Shown here: positions 17,543 to 25,571 of the stretch, piece by piece
Numbering within the stretch: position 1 is the stretch's first letter
How the letters are laid out: each line of letters starts with the position of its first letter
Assembly (NCBI GenBank): GCA_964355945.1
Contig: CAYHGE010000006.1
Span: forward strand, 1-64,000
Direction: 5' to 3'
DNA from: CAIVAT01 sp964355945
Lineage (GTDB): Bacteria; Bacteroidota; Bacteroidia; Bacteroidales; FEN-979
Length of the DNA: 64,000 nt
Made by a program: the position numbers and the translations under genes
The notes under the pieces: model-generated
What the model saw: the letters and a program-made list of their open reading frames with translations, nothing else
Databases searched by the model: none
What the model was told of the DNA's origin: nothing

Positions 17543-20500
17543 ATGAAGAACCTTATACACGTTTTTAGCACATCTTTCCTGATCACAGCAATGGCTTTTT
17601 CCTCCATGGGACAAGTCAACCCTTTTGCTGTCAAGTCGAAATCTTTAAAATCTGCCGGTTTTATGCCACAGCAGGTTCAGCCACTTCCCGGTCATTCGGT
17701 TGCAAAATCGGCCCGCATTTCACAGGCATCAGCATTTCATCCTGTAAGCCATCCATTGCCCTCATTTTCAGTGAACAAAAACACATTTGGCGAAAAAAAA
17801 TATAACCACCAGGGGCAGGTGATTTTTTTAAGCGGAACACTTCCAAATCCGGCAAACACTGCACTGAAATCAACGGCCAGTATGGAAGCAGCCTGTTATG
17901 AGTATCTTCAAGCCATTCAGACAGATCTGAAGATCAGGGATGCCCGGGAAGAATTCAGGATTAAAAGTACCCAGACCGATGAACTGGGAATCATTCATGT
18001 TAAACTGGAGCAGATTTACCAAGGCATTCCGGTTTATGGCGGGGAGGCATACCTTCATGCCTCTGATGATCAGATCAACCTGTTCAACGGCAATCCGTAC
18101 CCGACATTTTCAGGAACAGATGTCAACCCATCTGTGGCTTCCTCCCAGGCACAACTGATTACCATCATGGATGTGTCGAAACGGACAAACTACCACGATC
18201 TGGATGAGAATCAAAAGGCAATGCTGAATTACAGCATGCCAAAAAGTGAGCTGGTCATTTATCCGAAAGACCGCAACCCCAGACAGCAGTTCCTGGCATG
18301 GCACGTTACCATCAGGCCGAATTTCAGGGAACGGTGGGAGTACTTTGTTGATGCCAAATCCGGTTCAGTCATTCATTTTTACAACAACACACACTCAGAC
18401 GGGGATGTAACTGCATCGGGTTCCGACCTCAACGGCGTTAACCGGACCATCCATGCCTATCTTCAGAACGGCACCTACCTGATGGTGGATGTGTCGAAAA
18501 CCATGTACAACCCACAGAACCAGGAAGGCACCATGCGTTGTTACGATGCAAATTACACCTGCCCTTCATCCCAGGGTTTCAATCCCGGGGTTGCCTCAAC
18601 CACCAACAATGTGTGGGGACCAAAGGTTATCTCTGCCCAGTACAATGCCGGGGTGACCTATGAATATTTCAGGACTACACACGGGAAAAACTCATGGAAC
18701 AACCAGGGAGGCTCGATACTCAGCGTGATTAATGCCACCGAAAGCAATGGCAGCGGTATGGACAATGCCTACTGGAACGGCGTTTGCATCGTTTATGGCA
18801 ATGGAGATACCCAGTTTAAACCGCTGGGAGGTGCCCTGGATGTGAGTGCACATGAACTTGGCCATGCGTATGATGAAGCCTCCGCCAATCTTGAATACCA
18901 GAACCAGTCAGGCGCAATGAACGAAGCCTTTTCGGATATTGCCGGAGCAGTGGTGGAGAGACTTAACTGGAAAATCGGTGAGGATGTTGTGAAACCCGGC
19001 TCCTTCCCTAACGGATGTTTACGGGATATGTCAAACCCCCACAATGGCGGATCGAGTTTTAACGATCCAGGCTATCAACCCGCCCATGTTAACGAAATGT
19101 ATAACGGAAGCCAGGACAATGGCGGGGTTCACATCAACAGCGGGATCATCAACTATGCCTTCTATAAGTATTCAACTGCTGTCGGAATCGATAAGGGGGA
19201 AAAAACATTTTTCAAAGCGTTGTTTCAATATCTCACCCGTTCGTCGCAGTTTATCGATTGCCGGCTGGCTGTGATCCAATCTGCCAAAGATCTTTATGGC
19301 GATGGTTCCGCAGAAGTAAATGCAGCCAAAACTGCCTTTGATGAGGTTGGCATCTCTGACGGTTCCGGAGGAAATTACCAGAACCAGTTGCCGGTTAACC
19401 CTGGCCAGGACTATATCCTTGCCTACAATACTTATGCAGCAGATCCAAATACACTTTACCTCTCATCGACCGTGGGATCAAATTTTGTTGCAATGAGCCA
19501 GACTACCCTGGTTAACAAACCCAGCATTATTGACGATGGCAGTCTGGCTGTATTCATTGGTTCAGACAAGATGATGCACGCCATGACCCTTGGAAGCCAA
19601 CCCCAGGAATCCATCATTCAATCCGAAGCCATCTGGTCGAATGTAGCCATCTCCAAAGATGGATCGATGATCGCGGCAGTTACTGAATACCAGGATTCTG
19701 CCATCTACATTTACAGCTATCAGAAACAACTTTGGGTAAAAGCCCACCTGTACAATCCCACCACGCAGCAGGGTGTAATAACCAACAATGTTCTCTATGC
19801 CGATGCACTGGAATGGGACTACAGCGGTGATTTCATCATGTACGATGCCTACAACCAGATGAACAGCTCGACTTCCGGCCAGAACGTTGATTACTGGGAT
19901 ATCAGTTTCATGAAAGTCTGGGATAAAGCCACCAATGACTGGGGAAACGGAGATGTTTTCAAACTGGTTTCCGGAATTCCTGAAGGAATCAGCATCGGAA
20001 ATGCTTCACTGTCCAAGAACTCGCCGTCCGTTTGCGCATTTGATTATGTTGATGCCAACACCAACACGATCAGCGTATTGGCAGCAAATCTCGAAACAGG
20101 CGATTTCGTTGAGGTCTTCAACAATGGAAACACACTGAGCTACCCGAATTATTCTAAACTTGACGACCAGATCATTTTCACTTCCCTCTCTAACGGGGCT
20201 TCTGTCATTGCCGGCATTGCCATGTCACCCGACAAGGTTCATCCTGCTGCTTCAAATGCAAATATTCTTATTTCGGATGCCAAATGGGGTGTCTGGTTTG
20301 CCCAGGGTGACCGCCATATAGGGTTGGATGAAATCAACAATCAACCTGGTATGACGTTATATCCAAACCCTGCACACAACATGGTTAATGTTTCATTGGA
20401 ACAAAAGGTAACAGAGCCATTTACAATAGAGGTTTACGATATCCGGGGCGGGCTTAAAACGACATCGACTTACACTGCTTCCGAGAATATCACACTTGAT

Positions 20501-20584
20501 TGTTCCGGCCTGGTACCCGGACTGTACCTGGTAAAAATGACCGGAAAAGACTTTTCAACATCGCGGAAGATCATGATTCAGTAA
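17543..20584 (+). CDS. M4 (thermolysin-like) metalloprotease with T9SS sorting domain
   Basis: 1013 aa secreted zinc protease. In order: signal peptide (about 1-24); FTP/PepSY propeptide (about 90-270, IYQGIPVYGGEAYLH); M4 catalytic domain (about 290-605) with HELGH (His437, Glu438, His441), the third zinc ligand Glu461 in NEAFSD, 20 residues after His441 as in thermolysin, and the acid-base His in GGVHINSGI; a repeat region of beta-propeller type (about 615-930); and a type A T9SS C-terminal sorting domain (about 940-1013, LYPNPAHNMVNVSLEQ to SRKIMIQ). It should be exported by Sec and then secreted or surface-attached by the type IX system. Confidence 0.92.
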   Translation: MKNLIHVFSTSFLITAMAFSSMGQVNPFAVKSKSLKSAGFMPQQVQPLPGHSVAKSARISQASAFHPVSHPLPSFSVNKNTFGEKKYNHQGQVIFLSGTLPNPANTALKSTASMEAACYEYLQAIQTDLKIRDAREEFRIKSTQTDELGIIHVKLEQIYQGIPVYGGEAYLHASDDQINLFNGNPYPTFSGTDVNPSVASSQAQLITIMDVSKRTNYHDLDENQKAMLNYSMPKSELVIYPKDRNPRQQFLAWHVTIRPNFRERWEYFVDAKSGSVIHFYNNTHSDGDVTASGSDLNGVNRTIHAYLQNGTYLMVDVSKTMYNPQNQEGTMRCYDANYTCPSSQGFNPGVASTTNNVWGPKVISAQYNAGVTYEYFRTTHGKNSWNNQGGSILSVINATESNGSGMDNAYWNGVCIVYGNGDTQFKPLGGALDVSAHELGHAYDEASANLEYQNQSGAMNEAFSDIAGAVVERLNWKIGEDVVKPGSFPNGCLRDMSNPHNGGSSFNDPGYQPAHVNEMYNGSQDNGGVHINSGIINYAFYKYSTAVGIDKGEKTFFKALFQYLTRSSQFIDCRLAVIQSAKDLYGDGSAEVNAAKTAFDEVGISDGSGGNYQNQLPVNPGQDYILAYNTYAADPNTLYLSSTVGSNFVAMSQTTLVNKPSIIDDGSLAVFIGSDKMMHAMTLGSQPQESIIQSEAIWSNVAISKDGSMIAAVTEYQDSAIYIYSYQKQLWVKAHLYNPTTQQGVITNNVLYADALEWDYSGDFIMYDAYNQMNSSTSGQNVDYWDISFMKVWDKATNDWGNGDVFKLVSGIPEGISIGNASLSKNSPSVCAFDYVDANTNTISVLAANLETGDFVEVFNNGNTLSYPNYSKLDDQIIFTSLSNGASVIAGIAMSPDKVHPAASNANILISDAKWGVWFAQGDRHIGLDEINNQPGMTLYPNPAHNMVNVSLEQKVTEPFTIEVYDIRGGLKTTSTYTASENITLDCSGLVPGLYLVKMTGKDFSTSRKIMIQ

Positions 20585-20619
20585 TAGTTGAAGTCCGTCC
20601 CGATTTGACCCGGGATATT

Positions 20620-20700
20620 ACGCCCCTTCAGGGCTGTAGTTTTCACTGCACGCATACCAAGGGCTGCACCCTTGGTTAAGATATTGGGCCGCTTCGCGGG
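20620..20700. repeat. Intergenic hairpin-rich repeat between convergent genes
   Basis: The 137-base spacer between the M4 protease and the RlmI gene carries several inverted repeats: GCCC/GGGC around TTCA (20622-20634), a strong ACCAAGGG/CCCTTGGT stem with CTGCA loop (20656-20676) and a GC-rich GGGCCGCTTCGCGGGC stretch (20686-20701). It could serve as a two-way terminator, but the sequence looks like a dispersed intergenic repeat. Confidence 0.6.
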
Positions 20701-20721
20701 CATTCGCTTTAAAAAAGGGAT

Positions 20722-22032
20722 TTACTCCACGGCTAGTATCAACCCTTTCAGGTATTCTCCTTCCGGATGGCAGATATCCACCGGATGATCAGGCCCTTGC
20801 GAAAGCTGATGCAAAACCCTTACCTGGCGCCCGGTTTCAATGGCAGCCGATTGAATGGCTGACCGAAACATCTCCCGTGAAATAGGCTGCGAACAGGAAA
20901 ATGTAAACAAAATCCCTCCCGGGTTGAGCCGCTTCATCGCCTCTGCATTGATGTGAATGTATGCATGGAGCGCATTGTTGGTTACATGATGGGTTTTTGC
21001 AAAAGCAGGTGGATCGAGGATGATCATGTCATATTTTTCACCTGTATCGACCAGAAAACGCTTCACATCGGCAACTTCTGACCGGTGCCTGTCAATGTCA
21101 CAACCATTCAGCACAACATTCTGGTCATTCCATTCAATGGCCTGCCGTGAACTGTCTATCGAGTGAACCATCTTTGCCCCCCCTTTCAAGGCATACACTG
21201 AAAATGCTCCCGAATAGCAGAAGGCATTCAGCACAGTTCTGTCTTTGGCATAAAACTGCGCAAACATCCTGTTCCCTCGCTGATCAAGAAAAAAGCCGGT
21301 CTTCTGACCCCGCATGAAATCAACCAAAAAGCGATGGCCGGTTTCCTGGATTTCTACAGGGCCTGAGGTGCCGAAGAGAAATACATCTGTGGACAAGCGG
21401 ACAGGCGGACGGGCTGAAGAATCGTCAAGCGGACGGACGGACGACGGGTGGACGGGCGGACTGATGGGCTGGCCATCGGCAGGCGTTTCAGCTTTCAGGA
21501 AAAGTTTGGAGTTGCGGGTGATGAGTTTCGATTTTTCCATGGTGTCGGAGCTCTTGTCATAAACCGCGACCAGTTTTTTGCCATACAACTCCTTTAACCC
21601 CTCGGTAAACACAGGCAATAACTTGTACATCCCGACAGAATGGGCCTGGATAACAGCCACGCCATTGTAATAGTCGATGATGAGGCCGGGTAAAAGATCA
21701 CCTTCCGAAAATACCAGGCGATAGGCGCTGGAAACTTTTCCTCCCAGAAGTCCGGCCCTTTCCCTGAGTTTCAGGGCTGTTTTCAGCTTTGATTTCCAGA
21801 AGGCATCATCTACTTCAACTTCGGTAAAGGAAAATATTTTAACAGCGATCGATCCCGGCAGATAGTGCCCCAATGCCAGGAATTCCTTCCGGGAACTTGA
21901 TATCTCAACTATATCGCCTTCGCGCGGCGCTCCTTCAATCCGATCAATTGCCCCGGAGAAAATCCATGGGTGAAAGCGTTTGATGGCAACCTCCTTGCCA
22001 TGCTTCAGGATGATTTTAGCGACCTTGCTCAT
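20722..22032 (-). CDS. rlmI: Class I rRNA (cytosine-C5) methyltransferase, RlmI family, with repeat insertion
   Basis: 436 aa. The N-terminal PUA-like domain (about 1-75) is followed by the linker domain and a Rossmann-fold SAM methyltransferase with GQKTGFFLDQRGNR, VLNAFCYSGAFSVYALKGGA and the catalytic region (MIILDPPAFAKT; FTFSCSQ). RlmI methylates C1962 of 23S rRNA in E. coli (396 aa). The extra length here is mostly a Pro/Ser/Arg-rich insert at about 191-214, encoded by GGACGGAC-type repeat DNA (21391-21461), between the linker and methyltransferase domains. The frame stays open and all catalytic motifs are intact, so the enzyme is probably functional. Confidence 0.9.
   Translation of the reverse strand: MSKVAKIILKHGKEVAIKRFHPWIFSGAIDRIEGAPREGDIVEISSSRKEFLALGHYLPGSIAVKIFSFTEVEVDDAFWKSKLKTALKLRERAGLLGGKVSSAYRLVFSEGDLLPGLIIDYYNGVAVIQAHSVGMYKLLPVFTEGLKELYGKKLVAVYDKSSDTMEKSKLITRNSKLFLKAETPADGQPISPPVHPSSVRPLDDSSARPPVRLSTDVFLFGTSGPVEIQETGHRFLVDFMRGQKTGFFLDQRGNRMFAQFYAKDRTVLNAFCYSGAFSVYALKGGAKMVHSIDSSRQAIEWNDQNVVLNGCDIDRHRSEVADVKRFLVDTGEKYDMIILDPPAFAKTHHVTNNALHAYIHINAEAMKRLNPGGILFTFSCSQPISREMFRSAIQSAAIETGRQVRVLHQLSQGPDHPVDICHPEGEYLKGLILAVE
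21391..21461. repeat. GGAC-rich repeat tract inside rlmI
   Basis: The plus strand reads as degenerate units of GCGGAC(A/G)GGC and GGACGGAC. The tract is in frame and encodes a low-complexity insert in the RlmI-family protein on the minus strand. Confidence 0.75.
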
Positions 22033-22392
22033 TTTTCAGTTATTTTCGGCAAAGTTAGTGCTACTTTATTGATTCTGCGGATAAAGTTTGTTTTTGAAAC
22101 CCCACCCCAAGCGAGCGATGGAGTTTTCTTTTTACCACTCAGGTACTGAGAGCACAAAGAAACACTAAGTCTTTGGTAGTTTCCCAAATGCTTCCGTTAC
22201 CAATGAGTTGAATCAAATCTTCCATTTTTCTTAGTGCTCCTTAGTGGCCTCAGTGCCTCAGTGGTTTCCCTTTTTATCATAAAGGCAGATTCTCATTCGG
22301 GAAATGAATTGGTAAGACGGGCTCAAAAACCATGCGAAACACCATGTAAACACAAGCCGGAAATCACTATTTTTGTGAGATATTGCTTAAAT
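22033..22392. other. Repeat-containing spacer before legB, no gene
   Basis: The 360-base spacer contains an imperfect inverted repeat: a left arm at about 22133-22171 (ACCACTCAGGTACTGAG and so on) and a right arm at about 22226-22264, which on the other strand reads CCACTGAGGCACTGAGG. The intervening DNA holds a 28-codon minus-strand frame (22139-22225). This is a commonly dispersed type of bacterial intergenic repeat. The end of the spacer carries the legB -7 element. Confidence 0.6.
22368..22375 (+). promoter_or_regulatory. Putative -7 element for legB
   Basis: TATTTTTG matches TAnnTTTG and ends 17 bases before the ATG at 22393. It lies inside the longer open frame and so supports the shorter start. 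Confidence 0.5.
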
Positions 22393-23391
22393 ATGGAGAT
22401 AAGAAATAAAAAAGTCCTGGTTACAGGGGGTGCAGGTTTCATCGGAAGCCATCTTACGGAAGAATTGCTTGAGCAAGGATGTGAAGTAAAGGTCTTTGTC
22501 CACTATAACTCTTTCAACCGCTGGGGATGGATCGATTATCTCCCTGAGGATAAAAAGAAAAACATTGAAATCTTCACCGGTGATATCCGCGATCCCAACG
22601 GTGTGCGGGAAGCCATGAAAGGATGCGACGTGGTTTTTCATCTTGCAGCCCTGATCGGGATACCATACTCATACCATTCACCCGACACTTATGTAGATAC
22701 CAATGTAAAAGGGACCTTAAACATTTTGCAGGCTGCACGGGAACTGGGTGTAAGCAGGATTGTGCACACTTCTACTTCTGAGGTTTACGGAACCGCACAA
22801 TTTGTTCCGATTACTGAGGAACATCCCATCAATCCGCAGTCACCCTATGCTGCAACCAAGGCATCGGCCGATTTTCTTGCACTGACCTTTTTCAGGTCTT
22901 TCAAAACACCTGTGGTCGTGGTGCGTCCCTTTAACACATACGGTCCGAGGCAATCAGCCCGTGCCATCATACCCACCATCATCACACAACTGATGAATGG
23001 AAAAGGTCATGTTACGCTCGGTTCAACAACTCCCACCCGTGATCTGAATTTCGTAAAAGATACGGCAAGCGGGTTTATTCATGCCTCTAAAAGTGACGTG
23101 GCATTGGGTGAGGTGATCAATCTTGGAAGTAATTTTGAGATTTCGGTCGGGGATCTTGCCAATAAAATCGCCGCCCTGATGGGGAAGGCTATCCATATTA
23201 ACTGTGCAGAAGAACGGATGCGCCCTGAGAAGAGCGAGGTTGAACGACTTTGGGCTGCAAATATAAAAGCAAAAAATCTGGTTGGCTGGTCACCATCGTA
23301 CGACCTTGAGTCTGGATTGAAGGAAACCATAAGCTGGTTTTCGAGGCCGGAGAATCTGGAACTTTACAAAGCAGGGCGGTATACTATTTAA
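22393..23391 (+). CDS. legB: LegB-type NAD-dependent sugar-nucleotide 4,6-dehydratase
   Basis: 332 aa from the ATG at 22393 (MEIRNKKVLVTGGAGFIGSH); a longer frame from 22234 runs through the repeat spacer and is rejected. Extended SDR fold with GGAGFIG NAD site, TSTSEVYGT and catalytic YAATK. Details such as YNSFNRWGWIDYLP, FTGDIRDPNGVREAM, LIGIPYSYHSPDTYVDTN and PFNTYGPRQSARAIIPTII are those of the LegB group, which dehydrates UDP- or GDP-GlcNAc-type substrates in legionaminic-acid and related aminosugar pathways. None of the usual partners (aminotransferase, synthase, CMP-transferase) is adjacent, so the actual product is open. Confidence 0.85.
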   Translation: MEIRNKKVLVTGGAGFIGSHLTEELLEQGCEVKVFVHYNSFNRWGWIDYLPEDKKKNIEIFTGDIRDPNGVREAMKGCDVVFHLAALIGIPYSYHSPDTYVDTNVKGTLNILQAARELGVSRIVHTSTSEVYGTAQFVPITEEHPINPQSPYAATKASADFLALTFFRSFKTPVVVVRPFNTYGPRQSARAIIPTIITQLMNGKGHVTLGSTTPTRDLNFVKDTASGFIHASKSDVALGEVINLGSNFEISVGDLANKIAALMGKAIHINCAEERMRPEKSEVERLWAANIKAKNLVGWSPSYDLESGLKETISWFSRPENLELYKAGRYTI

Positions 23392-23520
23392 AAATACAAA
23401 TCCTGCCATCCTCATACCAGGCCTTAGTTGCCTTAAACAGAAGTTCAGCTACCATGTACTTCATTCCACTTCGTTTTGATGATTTCCAAGTGTCCTAAAA
23501 TCAATTCCTCAACTTGCTTA

Positions 23521-23710
23521 GAGACTGTTTGAAAATGCTTTATAATCCCTTTAGGGATTTTATATGGGTAGAAAATCGTGCATAAATGCATTATTTCGTC
23601 CCGTACGGGACGAAATGGCTGTGTAAACATTCGACTTCTACCCACATTTTGTGCCTACGGCACAGGTTTAAAATTCGAAATACAACCAACCATGAATTTT
23701 AAACAGACTC
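23521..23710. mobile_element. MITE-like element with terminal inverted repeats and TTA flanks
   Basis: The ends are GAGACTGTTTGAAAAT (left) and, on the opposite strand, GAGTCTGTTTAAAATT (right), 13 of 16 bases alike. The 190-base element is flanked by TTA on both sides (23518-23520 and 23711-23713), as a 3-base target duplication would leave. Inside are a perfect palindrome TCGTCCCGTACGGGACGA (about 23606-23623) and a GTGCC-TAC-GGCAC hairpin (23651-23663). There is no transposase frame, so it would need one encoded elsewhere. Confidence 0.6.
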
Positions 23711-23815
23711 TTAATCTCAGAAATTTTCATGCCCTGAGTAAAATCCGGTTCAACTGAGTCTATCCAAAAGTACGAAATTAATGGACTGTACCTTCAGGCA
23801 TACCTGATATTTTGG

Positions 23816-23823
23816 TATTTTTG
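23816..23823 (+). promoter_or_regulatory. Putative -7 element for the Wzi-like gene
   Basis: TATTTTTG matches TAnnTTTG, 17 bases before the ATG at 23841. No clear -33 box. Confidence 0.4.
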
Positions 23824-23840
23824 GTCCTCGGTTTATCACA

Positions 23841-25523
23841 ATGAAGAAAATAATACCCGTTCTGCTTTTTCTACTCATATCCCTGCCTGGTTTTTCACAG
23901 GTGGTTTATGAGGATGTCAGCAACACCGGAATCTATGAGTTTCTGGATGAACTGGCAACTGAGAGGTTAATATCCCTGAATTCAGAGGTTAAACCCTACT
24001 CAAGGAGATACATTGCCGGGAAATTGCACGATGCTGAAACCGCTGATTCAACTCATCGCCTCAACAAACGTCAGCAAAAGGAACTTGCTTTTTACCTCCA
24101 GGATTACCAGCTTGAAGCATCGTCGGGCGTCGTGCGTCAATCGTCACGCCTCGCAAACGAGTACGACTACAAACTCTCGTTTCTCCTGAAAAAACAACCC
24201 GACATGGTGGTAGCCCTCAACCCGCCAGGTTTTCACTATAAGGATTCGCTGTTCACCTTCTCGGTACGCCCGATCCTGGGAGTTCAATGGCTGACCAATG
24301 AAAATGGAACGGCCTATCACCGGTGGTGGGGTGGCAGCATGTTCGGCTATATCGGGAAAAACTTCGGGTTTTATGCCAACTTACGTGATAACAACGAGAG
24401 CGAGCCAATGGCAGAACCCGCCTGGTTCACGCAGGAACAGGGAGCTGTTTACAAATATTCAGATAAAGGCGCGGTGGATTTCAGTGAGATGCGCGGAGGG
24501 ATGATCGCATCTGCAGGCTGGGGATCAATCGGAATCATCAATGACCGGATGATCTGGGGAGACAATTATCACGGGTCCAATATTTTATCAGGAAAAGCAC
24601 CCGCATTTCCTTACATCCAACTGCATCTGAATCCAGTTAAATGGTTCAACTTTAACTATATGCACGGGTGGCTCAACTCCAATATTGTGGACAGCAGCCG
24701 GTCATATTATACCAGCAACAATGTGTATCGTCAGGTCTTTCGCAACAAGTTCATTGCTGCCAACATGTTTACATTCATCCCCTGGCGCGGACTAAATCTG
24801 TCATTTGGCAATTCAATCATTTACAGCGACATCAATGTAAACCCGCTTTACCTCATCCCCTTTATGTTTTTCAATTCCGTGGATGCAACCAAAAACAATT
24901 ATAGCAACGATGCAGGTTCAAATTCCCAGCTTTTTTTCAACCTTTCAAGCAGGCAGATCAGGCATTTACACCTTTTTATATCTTTCTTTGTAGATGAATG
25001 GAAGACCTCACGGGTAATGGATAGCAACAAACATAATTTTACCAGTTTCAAAGCCGGTTTTAATGTAAGTGATTTCCCGGTACAGAACGTCGCGTTAACT
25101 GCCGAATACACGCGAACACAGCCAATGACTTACGATCACTACAATGCAACTACGACCTTTGCCTCCAATGATTACATCCTTGGAAGCTATCTGCGTGAGA
25201 ATTCCCAGGAGATTTTTCTATCTGTTTCTTTCCATCCTTTCAGGGGCGTGTTGTTCAACGCCAATTACACTATTGCCCAGCATGGCGATGATGTACCATA
25301 CCTGACAGATGCCGGTTATGCAGTGGATGAGGTTCCATTCCTAAAAAACATTACCTGGCAAAATCACTCTTTAGAGGTCTCTGCCAGGTATGAATTTGTG
25401 AGTAACGGGTATTTCTTTGTACGGTATTTGAATTCCAACCGCCAGGGGGATGAGCGCTATCAGCCTGCAGTAATGAACGGCAACACCAATACTTTTTTGA
25501 CTGGGATCAATCTTGGGTTTTAA
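23841..25523 (+). CDS. Wzi-like capsule-assembly outer-membrane protein
   Basis: 560 aa with a signal peptide (about 1-20, ending GFSQ). The mature N-terminus (VYEFLDELATERLISLNSEVKPYSR) resembles the helical start of Wzi-family proteins, with paired helices before a beta-barrel; the rest is amphipathic strands ending in FLTGINLGF. Wzi anchors group 1 capsule at the cell surface in E. coli and Bacteroidota homologues lie near polysaccharide loci. It ends 48 bases from the convergent end of the large polysaccharide operon, which fits. The assignment rests on pattern, not on a catalytic motif. A CGTCG-rich stretch (about 24118-24160, residues 93-107) may be another repeat insertion. Confidence 0.6.
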   Translation: MKKIIPVLLFLLISLPGFSQVVYEDVSNTGIYEFLDELATERLISLNSEVKPYSRRYIAGKLHDAETADSTHRLNKRQQKELAFYLQDYQLEASSGVVRQSSRLANEYDYKLSFLLKKQPDMVVALNPPGFHYKDSLFTFSVRPILGVQWLTNENGTAYHRWWGGSMFGYIGKNFGFYANLRDNNESEPMAEPAWFTQEQGAVYKYSDKGAVDFSEMRGGMIASAGWGSIGIINDRMIWGDNYHGSNILSGKAPAFPYIQLHLNPVKWFNFNYMHGWLNSNIVDSSRSYYTSNNVYRQVFRNKFIAANMFTFIPWRGLNLSFGNSIIYSDINVNPLYLIPFMFFNSVDATKNNYSNDAGSNSQLFFNLSSRQIRHLHLFISFFVDEWKTSRVMDSNKHNFTSFKAGFNVSDFPVQNVALTAEYTRTQPMTYDHYNATTTFASNDYILGSYLRENSQEIFLSVSFHPFRGVLFNANYTIAQHGDDVPYLTDAGYAVDEVPFLKNITWQNHSLEVSARYEFVSNGYFFVRYLNSNRQGDERYQPAVMNGNTNTFLTGINLGF

Positions 25524-25570
25524 TTAACCTCATCCACTGAACCCGTTCTCCTGAAAGAGAAGGGGACGGG
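25520..25570 (+). repeat. 51-bp dispersed repeat, copy 1
   Basis: Starts at the stop codon of the Wzi-like gene. It matches the minus strand of 62960-63010 at 46 of 51 positions by my alignment, including TTAATTAACCTCATCC at one end and GAGAAGGGGACGGG at the other. It can fold into a hairpin between two convergent genes and may act as a terminator. Confidence 0.75.
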
Positions 25571-25571
25571 A

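Larger units (their letters stand above)
23392..23840. other. Repeat spacer between legB and the Wzi-like gene, no gene
   Basis: The 449-base spacer is mostly non-coding. Its centre is a MITE-like element (23521-23710, listed separately). A short minus-strand frame (23445-23645) runs through that element and is not a credible gene. A -7 element for the next gene lies at the right end. Confidence 0.7.

Noticed and set aside
22234..22392. An N-terminal extension of the LegB-type protein
   Set aside because: It runs through intergenic repeat DNA and the -7 element and has no similarity to the family, which begins at the ATG at 22393.
23445..23645. A 66-codon minus-strand frame
   Set aside because: It is made mostly of the MITE-like element and palindromes and shows no protein-like composition.
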